This document shows positions 48,973 through 59,259 of a DNA stretch of 64,000 bases, one piece after another. Source of the stretch: Aquanectria penicillioides (Eukaryota; Ascomycota; Sordariomycetes; Hypocreales; Nectriaceae); contig PYIU01000008.1 in assembly GCA_003415625.1 (NCBI GenBank), forward strand, positions 2,356,001 through 2,420,000, read 5' to 3'. The first letter of the stretch is position 1, and every line of letters starts with the position of its first letter. Made by a program: the position numbers and the translations under genes. The notes under the pieces were generated by a model. It made no database searches, was not told the origin of the DNA, and worked only from the letters and a program-made list of their open reading frames with translations.

Positions 48973-51545
48973 ATGGCGGACATCAATGTTGATGAGACGC
49001 TCAAGAAACTCACTCTCGGAGACAAAATCTCTCTCCTAGCAGGTTGGTCACCCATGTAAACGAACAAAGCCTTTGTAAGCCTGGCTCACCAACGAGCCTT
49101 TTAGGTGTCGACTTTTGGCACACCAAAGCCCTCCCCGAACACGGGGTCCCCTCTATTCGCCTATCAGATGGTCCCAACGGTGTGAGAGGCACCAAGTTCT
49201 TCAACGGTGTTCCGGCAGCATGCTTCCCTTGTGGAACTGCTCTAGGAGCCACCTTCAACCAGGAGCTCCTCGAGGAGGCTGGCAAGAAGATGGGAGAAGA
49301 AGCCATTGCGAAGAACGCCCATTGTATCCTGGGGCCTACAATTAACATGCAGCGCTCGCCTCTCGGTGGTCGAGGTTTCGAATCGATTGGGGAAGATCCG
49401 TTCCTGGCTGGTCTAGGTGCCGCTGCTCTTGTTCGAGGTATCCAAAGCACCGGAGTTCAAGCTACTCTAAAGCACTTTGTTTGCAATGACCAGGAGCATA
49501 AGCGCCAGAACGTCCAGTCCATTGTTACCGAACGAGCTCTCCGCGAGATTTATGCACTGCCCTTCCAGCTTGCTGTGCGAGACGCCCAGCCCGGCGCCTT
49601 CATGACCGGATACAACGGAGTCAACGGAACCTTTTGTAGCGAAAACCCCAAGCTTCTCGACGATATGCTTAGAAAGGAATGGGGATGGGGAGGAATGGTC
49701 ATGAGCGACTGGTTCGGCACGTACTCGACCGTTGCTGCTGCCAAGGCTGGTCTGGATCTTGAGATGCCCGGCCCTTCTCAGTTCCGTGGCGAGCTGCTCA
49801 AGTTTAATACCGTTACAGGAAAGCTCTGGAACTACGAGATTGACGCCCGAGTCCGAGAGGTGCTCAAGTTCGTCAAGAGATGTGCGGCCTCTGGAATCAA
49901 AGAAACCGGCCCCAGTGCCCCTGAGACCACCATCAACACTCCCGAGACAGCTGCTCTCCTCCGACAGATTGGAAACGAGAGCATTGTCTTGTTGAAAAAC
50001 GAGAACAATCTTCTTCCCTTGGCCAAGGACAAGAAGACTCTTGTTATTGGACCCAACGCAAAGGTCGCCACCTACCACGGTGGCGGCTCTGCTTCCCTGG
50101 CTGCCTACTACGCAGTTACACCCTATGATGGCATCGCTGAGAAGCTTGGTTCCAAGCCCAACTACTCCATTGGTGCCTATACTCACAAACTTCTTCCTCT
50201 TTTGGGACGCCAGACCCAGTTGCCTGACGGCAAGCCAGGTATGACCTGGAAGGTCTACGCTGATGCTCCCGGTACCCCTGACCGAAAGGCCGTCGACGAG
50301 CTTGACCTGCTCAGCACGGAGATGCATCTCGTTGACTTTGAGAACCCCGACGTTGGCGATCTCTGGTACGCTGATCTTGAAGGTACTCTTGTTGCAGAGG
50401 AGGATGGAGACTACGAGTTCGGCTTGATCGTCTGCGGAACGGCTAAGCTCTTTGTCAACGATGAGCTTGTCATTGACAACGCCACTAAGCAGGTCGCTGG
50501 TACTGCCTTCTTTGGCTGTGCTACTCGCGAGGAGAAGGGTATTCTCAACCTCAAGAAAGGCGAGTCTTACAAGATTAAGGTCGAGTTCGCCTCGGCCCCG
50601 TCTTTTACTCTCCAACTGGAGAACGTCATCGTTGGCCACGGCTCGCTCCGCATCGGCGGCTGCAAGGTCCTTGATGAACAAGCCGAGATTAAGAAGTCGG
50701 TCGAGCTAGCCAAGGAGCACGACCAGGTCATCATCTGCGGCGGCCTCAACGCTGATTGGGAGACTGAGGCTGCTGATCGCGACAGTATGAAGCTTCCTGG
50801 TGTCCTGGACCAGCTCATCACCGAGGTTGCGGCTGCTAACCCCAACACCATTGTCGTCATGCAAACCGGCACGCCTGAGGAGATGCCTTGGCTCAGCAAA
50901 GTCCCGGCCATCATCCAGGCCTGGTATGGCGGCAACGAGACTGGGAACAGCATTGCCGATGTCCTGTTTGGCGACCACAACCCGTCCGGTAAGCTGTCAC
51001 TGAGCTTCCCCAAGCGTCTCCAGGACGTCCCGGCCTTCCTCAACTTCCGCACCGAGGCCGGCCGCACCCTCTACGGAGAGGACATCTACCTGGGTTACCG
51101 CTACTACGAGTTTGCTGAACGCGAGGTCAACTACCCCTTCGGCCACGGTCTCTCGTACACGACTTTCTCCTTCTCTGACTTGTCGGTGGCCACCAATGAC
51201 GGCAAGCTTTCCGTCTCACTCAAGATCAAGAACACCGGCTCCGTCAAGGGTGCCGAGGTCGCCCAGATGTATATCCGACCCAAGCAGGCCGCCAAGGTTA
51301 ACCGCCCCGTCAAGGAGCTCAAGGGCTTCGCCAAGGCCGAGCTCGAGGCCGGTGAGACCAAGACGGTGACAATCGAGGAGCTCGAGAAGTATGTGGCGTC
51401 GTACTTTGACGAGGAGCGCAACCAGTGGTGCATCGAGGCCGGCGAGTACGAGGTTATTGTTAGCGATAGCAGTTTCGTTAATGAGGATAAGGCCCTCAAG
51501 GGTTCTTTCAAGGTTGATGAGACCTACTGGTGGTCGGGAATTTAA
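48973..51545 (+). CDS. GH3 beta-glucosidase with PA14 insert, intracellular type
   Basis: Two exons, 48973-49042 and 49105-51545, give 836 residues. The donor is the less usual GTTGGT, but splicing joins KISLLAG to VDFWHT exactly as expected for the family. Order: GH3 N-terminal barrel (about 1-290) with KHFVCNDQE and the nucleophile Asp225 in MVMSDWFG; GH3 C-terminal domain split by a PA14 domain (about 388-540); fibronectin-III-like domain (about 710-830). Glu578 in ETEAADR sits where the acid/base residue is expected by analogy. The enzyme removes terminal beta-linked glucose from oligosaccharides or glycosides. It has no signal peptide, so it probably acts in the cytosol on imported cellobiose or aryl-glucosides, as proposed for similar fungal enzymes. 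Codon use is highly biased toward C-ending codons, suggesting strong expression. A TATA-like TTTATACAATAT lies about 45 bp before the ATG. Confidence 0.93.
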
Positions 51546-52334
51546 TGGGAAATCAAATTGAAATGAAATGATAGTCATGACGATATTACGATGAGGATGC
51601 GTAAAGACCGATGCAGTTGAATACATTACCACTCAATCACTTATTGGTTATTTCGTTGTCGTTATATTGTCTCTTCGCAAAATTATCCGACATACTTTAT
51701 AGTGAACCTGTATGATCAATGAATAAGCAATCTCGTCTCGGCCTTGGAGAAGCAGCTTGTATATCGGACTCGACAAGTTTCAAGGTGTTGAGTTACATAT
51801 TATCCGCACCCATGCTGGGTCGCTTAGGCTTCGCCCCACGTCTACCCATGCAAAGGATCCGACTGCAAATGATTTGGCAAATTAACTACAAGCTGAGAAT
51901 AGCGACGACCAACCCAATAGCTGACTGTCCAGGTCCTGACAGGCGATGACTGCATAACGTGAGGAGACTCCAAACCAACCAATCTGGCGGGTTCGGTACG
52001 ATCAGAGACCCGGAGGTGTTTCTCAACCAAAACGAAAAAATGTACAAGCCTCGAGTTATTCTCGAGTCCGTACCTATGAAACTCGTAGGCGGTTAAATGC
52101 ATGACAGTTGATTTGGATTCGCCCTTGGTATGGGGCCGATAAAGTTAGACCAGCACAAGTGTCATGAGCTGTGCTAATCCGCGCATCTGGGACCCTACAG
52201 ACTGCTTGCGCCTCGCTTGTCGGTAAACTATTTTGTTCTGCGTTTGACTCTCGGAATCTTTTTCATTTCCTCCTCCTAACATAGTACGCCAGCATTTCGG
52301 TCGAGACCTGAAGCTCGTTGGCACATCTGCCACC
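51546..52334. other. Intergenic, no recognisable gene
   Basis: About 790 bases between the beta-glucosidase stop and the Cys-rich protein start. Presumably 3' UTR of the former and promoter of the latter. No gene or clear repeat seen. Confidence 0.5.
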
Positions 52335-53156
52335 ATGACAAGACTACTTTCAGGGCTCGCCTTCTTTTACTTTTTTCCTCTCTGCTCTGTCGCGAATAAA
52401 TGCTACTATCCCAGTGGCTCGGAAGCGACAGGTGACTACCCTTGTGATCCCGACATAAAGAACAGCACGTGCTGTGGTGGCGGACATGGCTCAGTCTGTC
52501 TTTCCAATCATTTATGCCAGGAAACTGATGGAAATGTCCTGCGCGGATCATGTACGGATCAGAGTTGGGGATCAACCATGTGTGCGCAGTACTGCATTGG
52601 TGAGCTTTCCTGGTGGTTCTGTGGCATCTAGACGATCACTGTGCTGACACTTGTATAAGACACGGGGCTTGGAGGCACCGACCTAATATCTTGTTCGAAC
52701 GTTACCAATAGCGATACGTCATACTGCTGTGATCGTACGAATAATTGCTGCGATACTGGGGTTGGCCGATTTGACGTCCTGCCATCGAATCCAAAGACTT
52801 GGGCCACATGGAATGCGGCCTCGACTCGATATGTTGTTGTCAGTTCACTTGCAAGCTCGGCCACCTCGACTGCAACAAGTTTTGCGTCGGCGACCACAAC
52901 GGACCCTGCTATTGAATCCTCCCCAGAGGCGCCTGATATATCTCAGTCCCAATTAAGTCTATCAACAGGCGCGCAAGCAGGTGTTGGCGTCGCTGCAGGC
53001 GTCGCTACAATACTCATCGTAGCTATCGTGTATCTGACGTGGAGGCAGCACAAGAATCAGGAAGAGATGGAGCAAAAGTTCATGGAGCAAGGTGGGACTC
53101 TCTGTGGCACAGATAATTCCCTGCCCTATATCCCAATCGATGACAAAACCCCCTAA
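52335..53156 (+). CDS. Cys-rich single-pass cell-surface protein
   Basis: Two exons, 52335-52599 and 52660-53156, give 253 residues. An N-terminal signal peptide (about 1-20, FFYFFPLCSVA) is followed by an ectodomain with 14 Cys within about 110 residues, including four CC or near-CC pairs (STCC, YCC, NCC). A Ser/Thr-rich spacer (SSATSTATSFASATTT) of the O-glycosylated type comes next, then one membrane span (about GVGVAAGVATILIVAIVYL) and a short charged cytosolic tail. The layout recalls fungal wall sensors of the Wsc/Mid2 type, but the Cys pattern is not a WSC domain I can confirm; I cannot name the family. It should be inserted in the plasma membrane with the Cys-rich part outside. It converges on the DUF2306 gene 286 bp downstream. 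Confidence 0.8.
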
Positions 53157-53442
53157 GAGATGGATGGGCGCTCTCCTCCGAGATATGATAGTTCGCGAGC
53201 TGGTTGCCCGTATGAGGTCATTGAGCTTGTTTAACGTTCTGGGTTCCGAAATTGGTGTCATATAAGTGGCGTTAAATAGGATGAGGCAAATGTTCAAGCA
53301 AAGGTCATGAAGGGGGACTTGTTTTCTATTTTTATATTACTCAGTTAATATTCCATATCACCTATCACTTTCTCGCTGACCAAAACCACGAGTCCAACAA
53401 TATCCATTCAGAGAAAATTCACAACATATTCAAGGCTATTCA

Positions 53443-54524
53443 TTAACAGACAGGCGCCCAAGGTTCGGCATCGCCCAGTTTTTGAGCTGTCAGCCCACTG
53501 TTCCCAGGGGTTTTCACACCGGCCTCAAGCTGCCTCTGATACGAGACCCGGCGAAGTCTCTCAGCTTCGGCCGGCGTAAGACGTAGATAGACTTCGACGG
53601 CGATGCAGTGGATTGCAAGCGCAAGCCAGGCCCCGGCGCCGAATGTAACATTAAGGCCTGTGGCTCTCTCGTCTGGTACCAATGAGGTCAAGTTCCCCTT
53701 GACCAGAACGCGCTGGTCAGTGGATTCTCTAGAATAGAAGCTTGCACAATCTGGGTACAGCGACTCGACCGCGGCTCGGTCGTGAAGATGAATATAGTCA
53801 ATGACCGAGCAGGGTACAGCCCCATAGTAGGGATCTTTGGAACTTGTAAGCTTTGCCATAATGACAGATATGACTCTCATAGTGATGATGAATCCGGCCT
53901 AGATCGTCTTAGTAGTTAGATCAAGGAGAAAATGAGATCGGGTCTCACAATAACCCAGCCTCGTAACATCCAAGCGCGATGCTGCTCAATTTGCAGCTTT
54001 TTGATGTTGTAATAAGCTAGACCCTGACAGACCAGAAAGATGATGGTGGAAGTTCCCGTCGCCACTTGCATGTCCAAGGTTCCACCAAACGCCGGCTTCG
54101 CAATTAGAAAGACGCCAATCATGCTGGCAACAGACAGCAGGAGAATAATGTAACCATTTATACGGTGAAAGATAAGGAACCTGTGTCTAATTGCCGGGAC
54201 AAACTGGAAGACGACGAGAATAGAGGCGGGAAGGATTCCAGCCAAGTGCATCAGGATGCCCGCTCGGCCGACTGGTTTGCTGAAGTAGTAGCATTCACCT
54301 GCCACAGCCCCCGTTGCGCCTTTGGGAGGGCTTTTGGGACACAGAACGCCTTCGAAATCCAGATACATGAGACGGGCACAGGAGAATGCCATAAAGGCGC
54401 CGCCCAAGAGGAACCAAAGTGCAAAATTGTAGCCCCTCCTGAAGCCTATGGGCCGGTAGAGTCGACGAAGGTGCTCGACAACTATGTTGGATTTTGGGGG
54501 TTGCTTTGACGATGAGGATTCCAT
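53443..54524 (-). CDS. DUF2306-type multi-span membrane protein
   Basis: Two exons on the minus strand, 54524-53949 and 53898-53443, give 343 residues. The 50-nt intron has a GTGAGA donor and a CTAAC branch point, and removes the stop codons between the halves. Several hydrophobic helices are visible (FALWFLLGGAFMAF, LAGILPASILVVFQFV, GYIILLLSVASMIGVFLI, STIIFLVCQGLAYY, AGFIITMRVISVIM, LALAIHCIAVEVYL). The conserved HRINGY and EQHRAWMLR motifs are those of the DUF2306 membrane family, whose function is unknown. The large loop before the last helix contains several Cys and potential N-glycosylation sites. Start Met at 54524 is the first in frame before the hydrophilic N-terminus. Confidence 0.8.
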
Positions 54525-55392
54525 GATTACTATTGGAATGTTGCAAGGGGTTGAAGGAAACAGAAGTGATATTGAAGAGACATGATATTAACCCGCGGCT
54601 TTTTCACAGAGGTCGCAAAAAAGAAACAAGATATCTATGACGTCTTAATAGGCATCGCCTGCTGAATTGTGGTGCCGCGGCTTCCGCTAAGAACGCCAAT
54701 GCAAGCCCAGTGGATAATTGTCAAATGCCATACTCTAGAGGCGGCGTAAAAGGTAGCGCGGGTTTGAGCGGTGCAGACAATCGTAACCAATAAATTAAAC
54801 GATAATGACAACGCATTGATTGATTTATGTTACATCGATTCGCTAATGTTTTGCTATCAACAGCTGATAAAGGAAAGTCGTGGCATGCTGGGGCTTTTTG
54901 GTGGCAGTCTCGGGATTTCCAATAGCCTCTCTTCCCGTTCGTATCGGTGAACTCATCGCGGCGTTCTCTGCAGTGAAAATTGCTTTGGGTTCGGCGCCAT
55001 ATCACAGCATGGACTGCACGGGACTCGATTTAAGCCCAGGCGCGTCTGATTGGGAGTCTCTTTGTCTATACCGCCTAGTCGGGGTTTCACAAAATGGACT
55101 GTGACGCATGACTAAGTGGCTTCTGTATATCCAGCCTTTTGGAGGACCCCATTCCTCATGCCCATTTTTTTCTGCTACGGATATTTTAGCCATGCAAGCA
55201 CGGGGAAGCTTTAGACTAATAGAAATTTAAGGGATCCGAAGATTGAGGTGTGATCTCCCGGTAGGAATGATGGGTATCACCGAGCTGTAGTCAAGGACTC
55301 AAAGACGGGGAGCCATGGCGGTGTAAGCTATGTATTGGCAATGTCTGGGTCGGATGCGTCAGTCAGTCAGTTACTGATTGGCTGGTTGACAG

Positions 55393-55407
55393 GTGCATAT
55401 TATGCAC
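55393..55407. repeat. Perfect palindrome GTGCATA-T-TATGCAC
   Basis: Seven-base arms around one central T. A possible binding site for a dimeric protein or a chance palindrome; it sits about 25 bp before the first CACTGCAATTTT copy. Confidence 0.75.
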
Positions 55408-55429
55408 AGTAACTGTATACATTATTGTG

Positions 55430-55689
55430 CACTGCAATTTTCGCATTGGCAGGGAGAAGCTCAAGAATGAGACTGGGAGAAAGCCGGGTGGTTGATTGGA
55501 GAATTTCGAGCACACTATTGTGCTCTGCACTGCAATTTTAGCTCCTGCAACCCAGTTAAGCCTTGTGTCTGATCTTTAAAACTTGCATAAGTTATCACTT
55601 CGCTTCAACTATTGCAGAACGCGGATATGGCCCTTCTCATATGAGGGTTGCCTTGAAATCAAAAATTCACTGCAATTTTAGCCCTTGCA
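55430..55689 (+). repeat. Three direct copies of CACTGCAATTTT
   Basis: Exact 12-mers start at 55430, 55528 and 55668 on the same strand. Copies two and three continue as AGC-Y-C-Y-TGCA, so they match at 20 of 22 bases. Copies one and two are both preceded by TATTGTGC. Spacing is 98 and 140 bp, so this is not a simple tandem array. Confidence 0.8.
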
Positions 55690-56271
55690 GAACACTCAAC
55701 ATAGCTGACCACTTGTGATGCACAATGAAGAGGCCTAGGTATTTAGAACGCACGGGCGCAGGGCCTGTCGCATCGAGGCGAAGAGGGAGGAGACTGATGA
55801 CGTTGAGAGGTTCGCTTATCGCCAATAGCAAGTGGCCGGGGGCTGGAAGGTGGCCTTGGTTATTTGGACACTCAGGATATGATATATGATAGTCTAAGTT
55901 ATTGTGTAGATGCATCATCACACACGTTGGCCGGCTGTGGTGGGTGGTGCAAGCGAGAGCGAGTGCGAGGGCAATGCGGGGGGCTTTCATCCATGTTCTA
56001 CGGAGTGCACAGCACTAGCACGAGAGAATAGAGGAGGCGTACAGCGACTTTTGGAACTTTTAGGGGCTCGGTTGAACTGCGCCAGGGGCCTGGAGCCGCC
56101 CAGGTGCACCCATGCACCGATGCTGGGCAGGCTATCCGCCACCTTCGTCAGTCAATCGCGGGGCAGCCATTCACTAAAGCACTTACTTGCACTTCTTGCT
56201 TCTAGCCGCAACCAACAACAAAACACGGCAACGTCGGCAAAACGCCCACGAAACTCGTCACTGTCAACATC

Positions 56272-57042
56272 ATGGCGTCTGCAGCTGCTCCGACCATCCC
56301 GTCACTAAAGCAATCCTTCCTCTCCTCCCAGACAACCCTCCTTGCTCAGCCTCTCGCTCCCTCTCGCTCTTGGCAGGCCGCCAATGACGCGTCCGATGAG
56401 CCTCTTCCGGAACGCGCAGTCGAGGATGCCCTCTTCAGCCTCAACCACTCCATCCAGCAGCACTGCCGCCGTGTCTACGCGCCCCAGGCTACTCGCCATG
56501 TCGCCGAGCAAATCAACAGCGTCTACAACAAGGACGCTGAGCGCAGAGTCGACGTCGCTCTGGGAGGTGGCGTCGACGAGGCCCTAGGCCGAGAGATGGA
56601 TTTGACTGCCCATGACGCCATTGAAGCCCTCCCTGAAACATGGGCCTCCGAAAAGGACACCAATGACTACCCAATGGAAGCAAAGCTCTACGCAGACACC
56701 GTCCGTCACTTATCCGAGCTCGACCAACAACGCCAGCAGCTCAGAAACCGAGTCGCCCGCCTAACCCGCCTCAAGGCCACTATCCAGCCTCTCCACACAA
56801 CCGACAATGGCGCTGGAATTCAGGAGAACCTACTGACTCGCGGTAGCCCAGTCGAGAAGGAGCTTGAGAAGATGCGTTTGTTGCTTGCTCGAGTGGGCGG
56901 GCGCGTCAACATGTTGCCCGATCAAAGTGAACCAAATCCCGGCCTCAAGGAGGTCGAGGTGACATCTTCGAGCAGCCTTCATCTGGCCCGCAAGAGGCGG
57001 GTTGACCAATTCCTCGCGGATGACAAAGTTTTTCCCTCTTAG
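56272..57042 (+). CDS. fta4: Kinetochore protein Fta4 (Sim4/Mis6 complex, CENP-U-like)
   Basis: A single-exon gene of 256 codons. The N-terminal SLKQSFLSSQTTLLAQPL, then LPERAVEDALFSLNHSIQQH and QATRHVAEQINSVY, match the pattern I know for Fta4 proteins of the inner kinetochore Sim4/COMA-type complex. The protein is largely helical, and LSELDQQRQQLRNRVARL (about residues 145-162) looks like a coiled coil. It acts at centromeres in chromosome segregation, as a partner of other Sim4 subunits. The family evolves fast, so naming from memory of motifs carries some risk. It is a housekeeping gene between a membrane-protein gene and a P450, with no functional link to either. It converges on the P450 gene (305 bp between stops). 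Confidence 0.8.
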   Translation: MASAAAPTIPSLKQSFLSSQTTLLAQPLAPSRSWQAANDASDEPLPERAVEDALFSLNHSIQQHCRRVYAPQATRHVAEQINSVYNKDAERRVDVALGGGVDEALGREMDLTAHDAIEALPETWASEKDTNDYPMEAKLYADTVRHLSELDQQRQQLRNRVARLTRLKATIQPLHTTDNGAGIQENLLTRGSPVEKELEKMRLLLARVGGRVNMLPDQSEPNPGLKEVEVTSSSSLHLARKRRVDQFLADDKVFPS

Positions 57043-57346
57043 TCACGGTCATGATTATCATTCACGCACAGCCGTGACCTTGATATATCAACTTGGTTTG
57101 CTATCATTTCGGTCTATGCTGCCAATTTCGCCAAAATAGCTCAGACCAGCAGCTACAAAACGTGAAAATGGGACAATTGCGATGGACTAGCAGTCCATGC
57201 CGTCCTTGAAATCCTTTCTGAGGCATTCCCTTACACATGCGCACGGTTATGGGCATATTTCTTCGTCTCACCACCAAAAAAAAACAGCCCGACGACCGAG
57301 CTCAACGGCGCTCTTGATCTGGCTGAAACCCCCACGTCTCAAGCCA

Positions 57347-59259
57347 TTATCGCTGAACTGCCTTCAATCGGCACATGAGTGGCGGCTTGTTCCAGGTATT
57401 GAATGCAATCACCTGGTGCAAATCCCCGCTTGGATCCCACACATCGTCGGCATTGGGGTCATCCAAGTCAGCCCTCTGAACATCAAAGTGCCAGAGAAGA
57501 CTGCCCAAGATGAGCCTCAGCTCCAGATAGCTCATGTGCCGACCGATGCACCCGCGGGGTCCAAGCGAAAACGGCTGGCTAGCATCCTTGCTCTCTCCCG
57601 CATATGCATCATCGGTCCAGCGCTCGGGAATGAACTCGTCGGGTCGTTGAAAATTGAACGGCGAGTGGGTCATTGACCAGCTGTGGCACGACACGGTGAC
57701 GCCGCCGGGGAGAAACTCGCCGGCAACAGTGTCACCATGCTCGGGAACTGTTCGTGTTAGGCCAGTTGGGACCGGGGGGAAGATGCGCAGGGCTTCGTCA
57801 ATGCAGGCATTCATGTATGGCAGATTCTGTAGACCCTGCGAACTCATCTTCTCGGCAGCATCAAAGTTGGAACGAATCTCTTCTGTGAGTTTCTTGTAAG
57901 CGTGAGGAGTGCGTAAGAGCCACATGAGGAGGCCAGAGAGTAACGAGGCTGTCGTCTCCGATCCAGCGACAATGAACAGGGCAGAGTTGAGGATGATTTC
58001 ATCCCGAGAGACGCCGCCACTCTTGTCATTTTGGCGGAGGATGTAGTAGAGAAAGTCGCGATGCTCTCGTCGCAGACCCTCGTCAATACGCCTGTGTATC
58101 AGTCAGCGCCATCGAGTCCCCGTCACGACACGTTTCTGAAGTGCCCTACTTTAAACACTTTTCTCTACTAAGCTCCAAATGACGGTAGCGCTTCTCGCGG
58201 AGGTCGGAGGGAATCAGTTTGCACATGAGAGTCTGCATAAAGCTGCCAGTCTGGAACATGCGGCGCGTGGCTTGCTCAAAGGCGCCGGCCTTGATGGTCT
58301 GCGTAATGAGCGAGACCCAAGAGTGGAAGACACCGTCCTTGAGGCAGCCAAAGGGTTCCCCAAAAGCCATGTCGCCGATAATGTCAAAGGTGGTGAAATC
58401 TTGCTTCATATTAGTGCATGCATGTACTGGGGGAATGGACAGGCAGCTAGACTTACTGAACCAGTCGCACATGTTGGCCGCTTGACCAGTGGCGGCAAAC
58501 GGCTTCATCTTTTCGATAAGCAGGTCTACATAACCTCTGATGATGATCTCTTGCTCCAGCAGAGCCTTTTGGCTAAAAGCATGCGACAGAGCACGGCGTT
58601 GGCGGGAATGGTTGTTATCATCGGCCATGGTCAGGGTGGTCGACCCGGGAATGTCCTGAACAGAGCCGACACTGCAACTTGCATGTTAGCAGCTGGTTCG
58701 AATACCTCATTTAGAATACGAGATAATTACTGGATGGCTTGATTTCAAAAGTCAGCGTAAATTTACTTTCGGAAACAGAAAAGTGACACTCACGATCCTT
58801 GTGAAACTGGGGGTGGCCTTGGCGGTGGCCGTAAATATCCTTCCAAGCCTGCGGGTCGGTAAACGTCAACTCATTGGGCATGGTGCGGAGAATAGGCCCA
58901 TATTTCAGGTGCAGCTGGTGAACGTCAAACGGCCATCGTCCGCGGAAGAGACCCCAAATGCTGTAAATCTAGAGCACGGCGTGTTAGCGAGTAGCCCGCG
59001 TGGCGCCCACTAGAAACAAGACAAGGGGAGGCACTTGCTGGCGAGATGCGGGCCAAGAACGGCCCGGGATATTTTGCCAGGGGGTGGAAGTAGAGGTTGT
59101 AGATGCATATGGCTATCAGGTATACAAACGACTAGGTTGGAATAAGCATGTTAGCAACGGGGCCAGCCGAGTCCGAGACAACAGAGGATGATGTACCAAG
59201 GCAACAAAACTCAAGGCTACGACGCCAAGGTTTGTAACAAGGTACTCAATTGCACCCAT
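57347..59259 (-). CDS. Cytochrome P450 monooxygenase (CYP65-like), seven exons with a 7-nt microexon
   Basis: Minus-strand exons 59259-59197, 59131-59039, 58968-58794, 58737-58731, 58671-58457, 58399-58150 and 58091-57347 sum to 1548 nt, or 515 residues in one frame. An N-terminal anchor (YLVTNLGVVALSFVAL) is followed by YFHPLAKYPGP, I-helix AGSETTAS (Glu313), ExxR in IDEALRIFPP, FIPERW, and the haem motif FSLGPRGCIGRH with Cys449. It should sit in the ER membrane and hydroxylate a hydrophobic substrate with a P450 reductase. Overall it resembles the CYP65/isotrichodermin C-15 hydroxylase type; the substrate is unknown and no trichothecene cluster is present. Intron 2 (58969-59038) starts GCAAGT, a GC-AG intron. 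The 7-nt exon CCATCCA joins HKD to PIH-VGS; both flanking introns have CTGAC or CTAAC branch points. The ATG at 59259 is chosen because it opens directly on the membrane anchor. Confidence 0.88.

Larger units (their letters stand above)
54525..56271. other. Divergent intergenic region, AT-rich, with repeated CACTGCAATTTT motif
   Basis: This 1.75 kb lies between two oppositely oriented genes. It contains three CACTGCAATTTT copies (55430, 55528, 55668), a 15-bp palindrome (55393-55407), and several visibly AT-rich parts. No gene was recognised. Degraded mobile DNA is possible, but no terminal repeats or transposase were seen. Confidence 0.5.

Noticed and set aside
49467..50681. 404-codon open frame on the minus strand
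   Set aside because: It lies wholly antisense to the GH3 beta-glucosidase coding region, whose strong codon bias produces long empty antisense frames. It has no recognisable domain.
57347..59259. Trichothecene biosynthesis locus
   Set aside because: The P450 is only similar in overall type to C-15 hydroxylases. No terpene synthase, acetyltransferase or other cluster gene is in the window.
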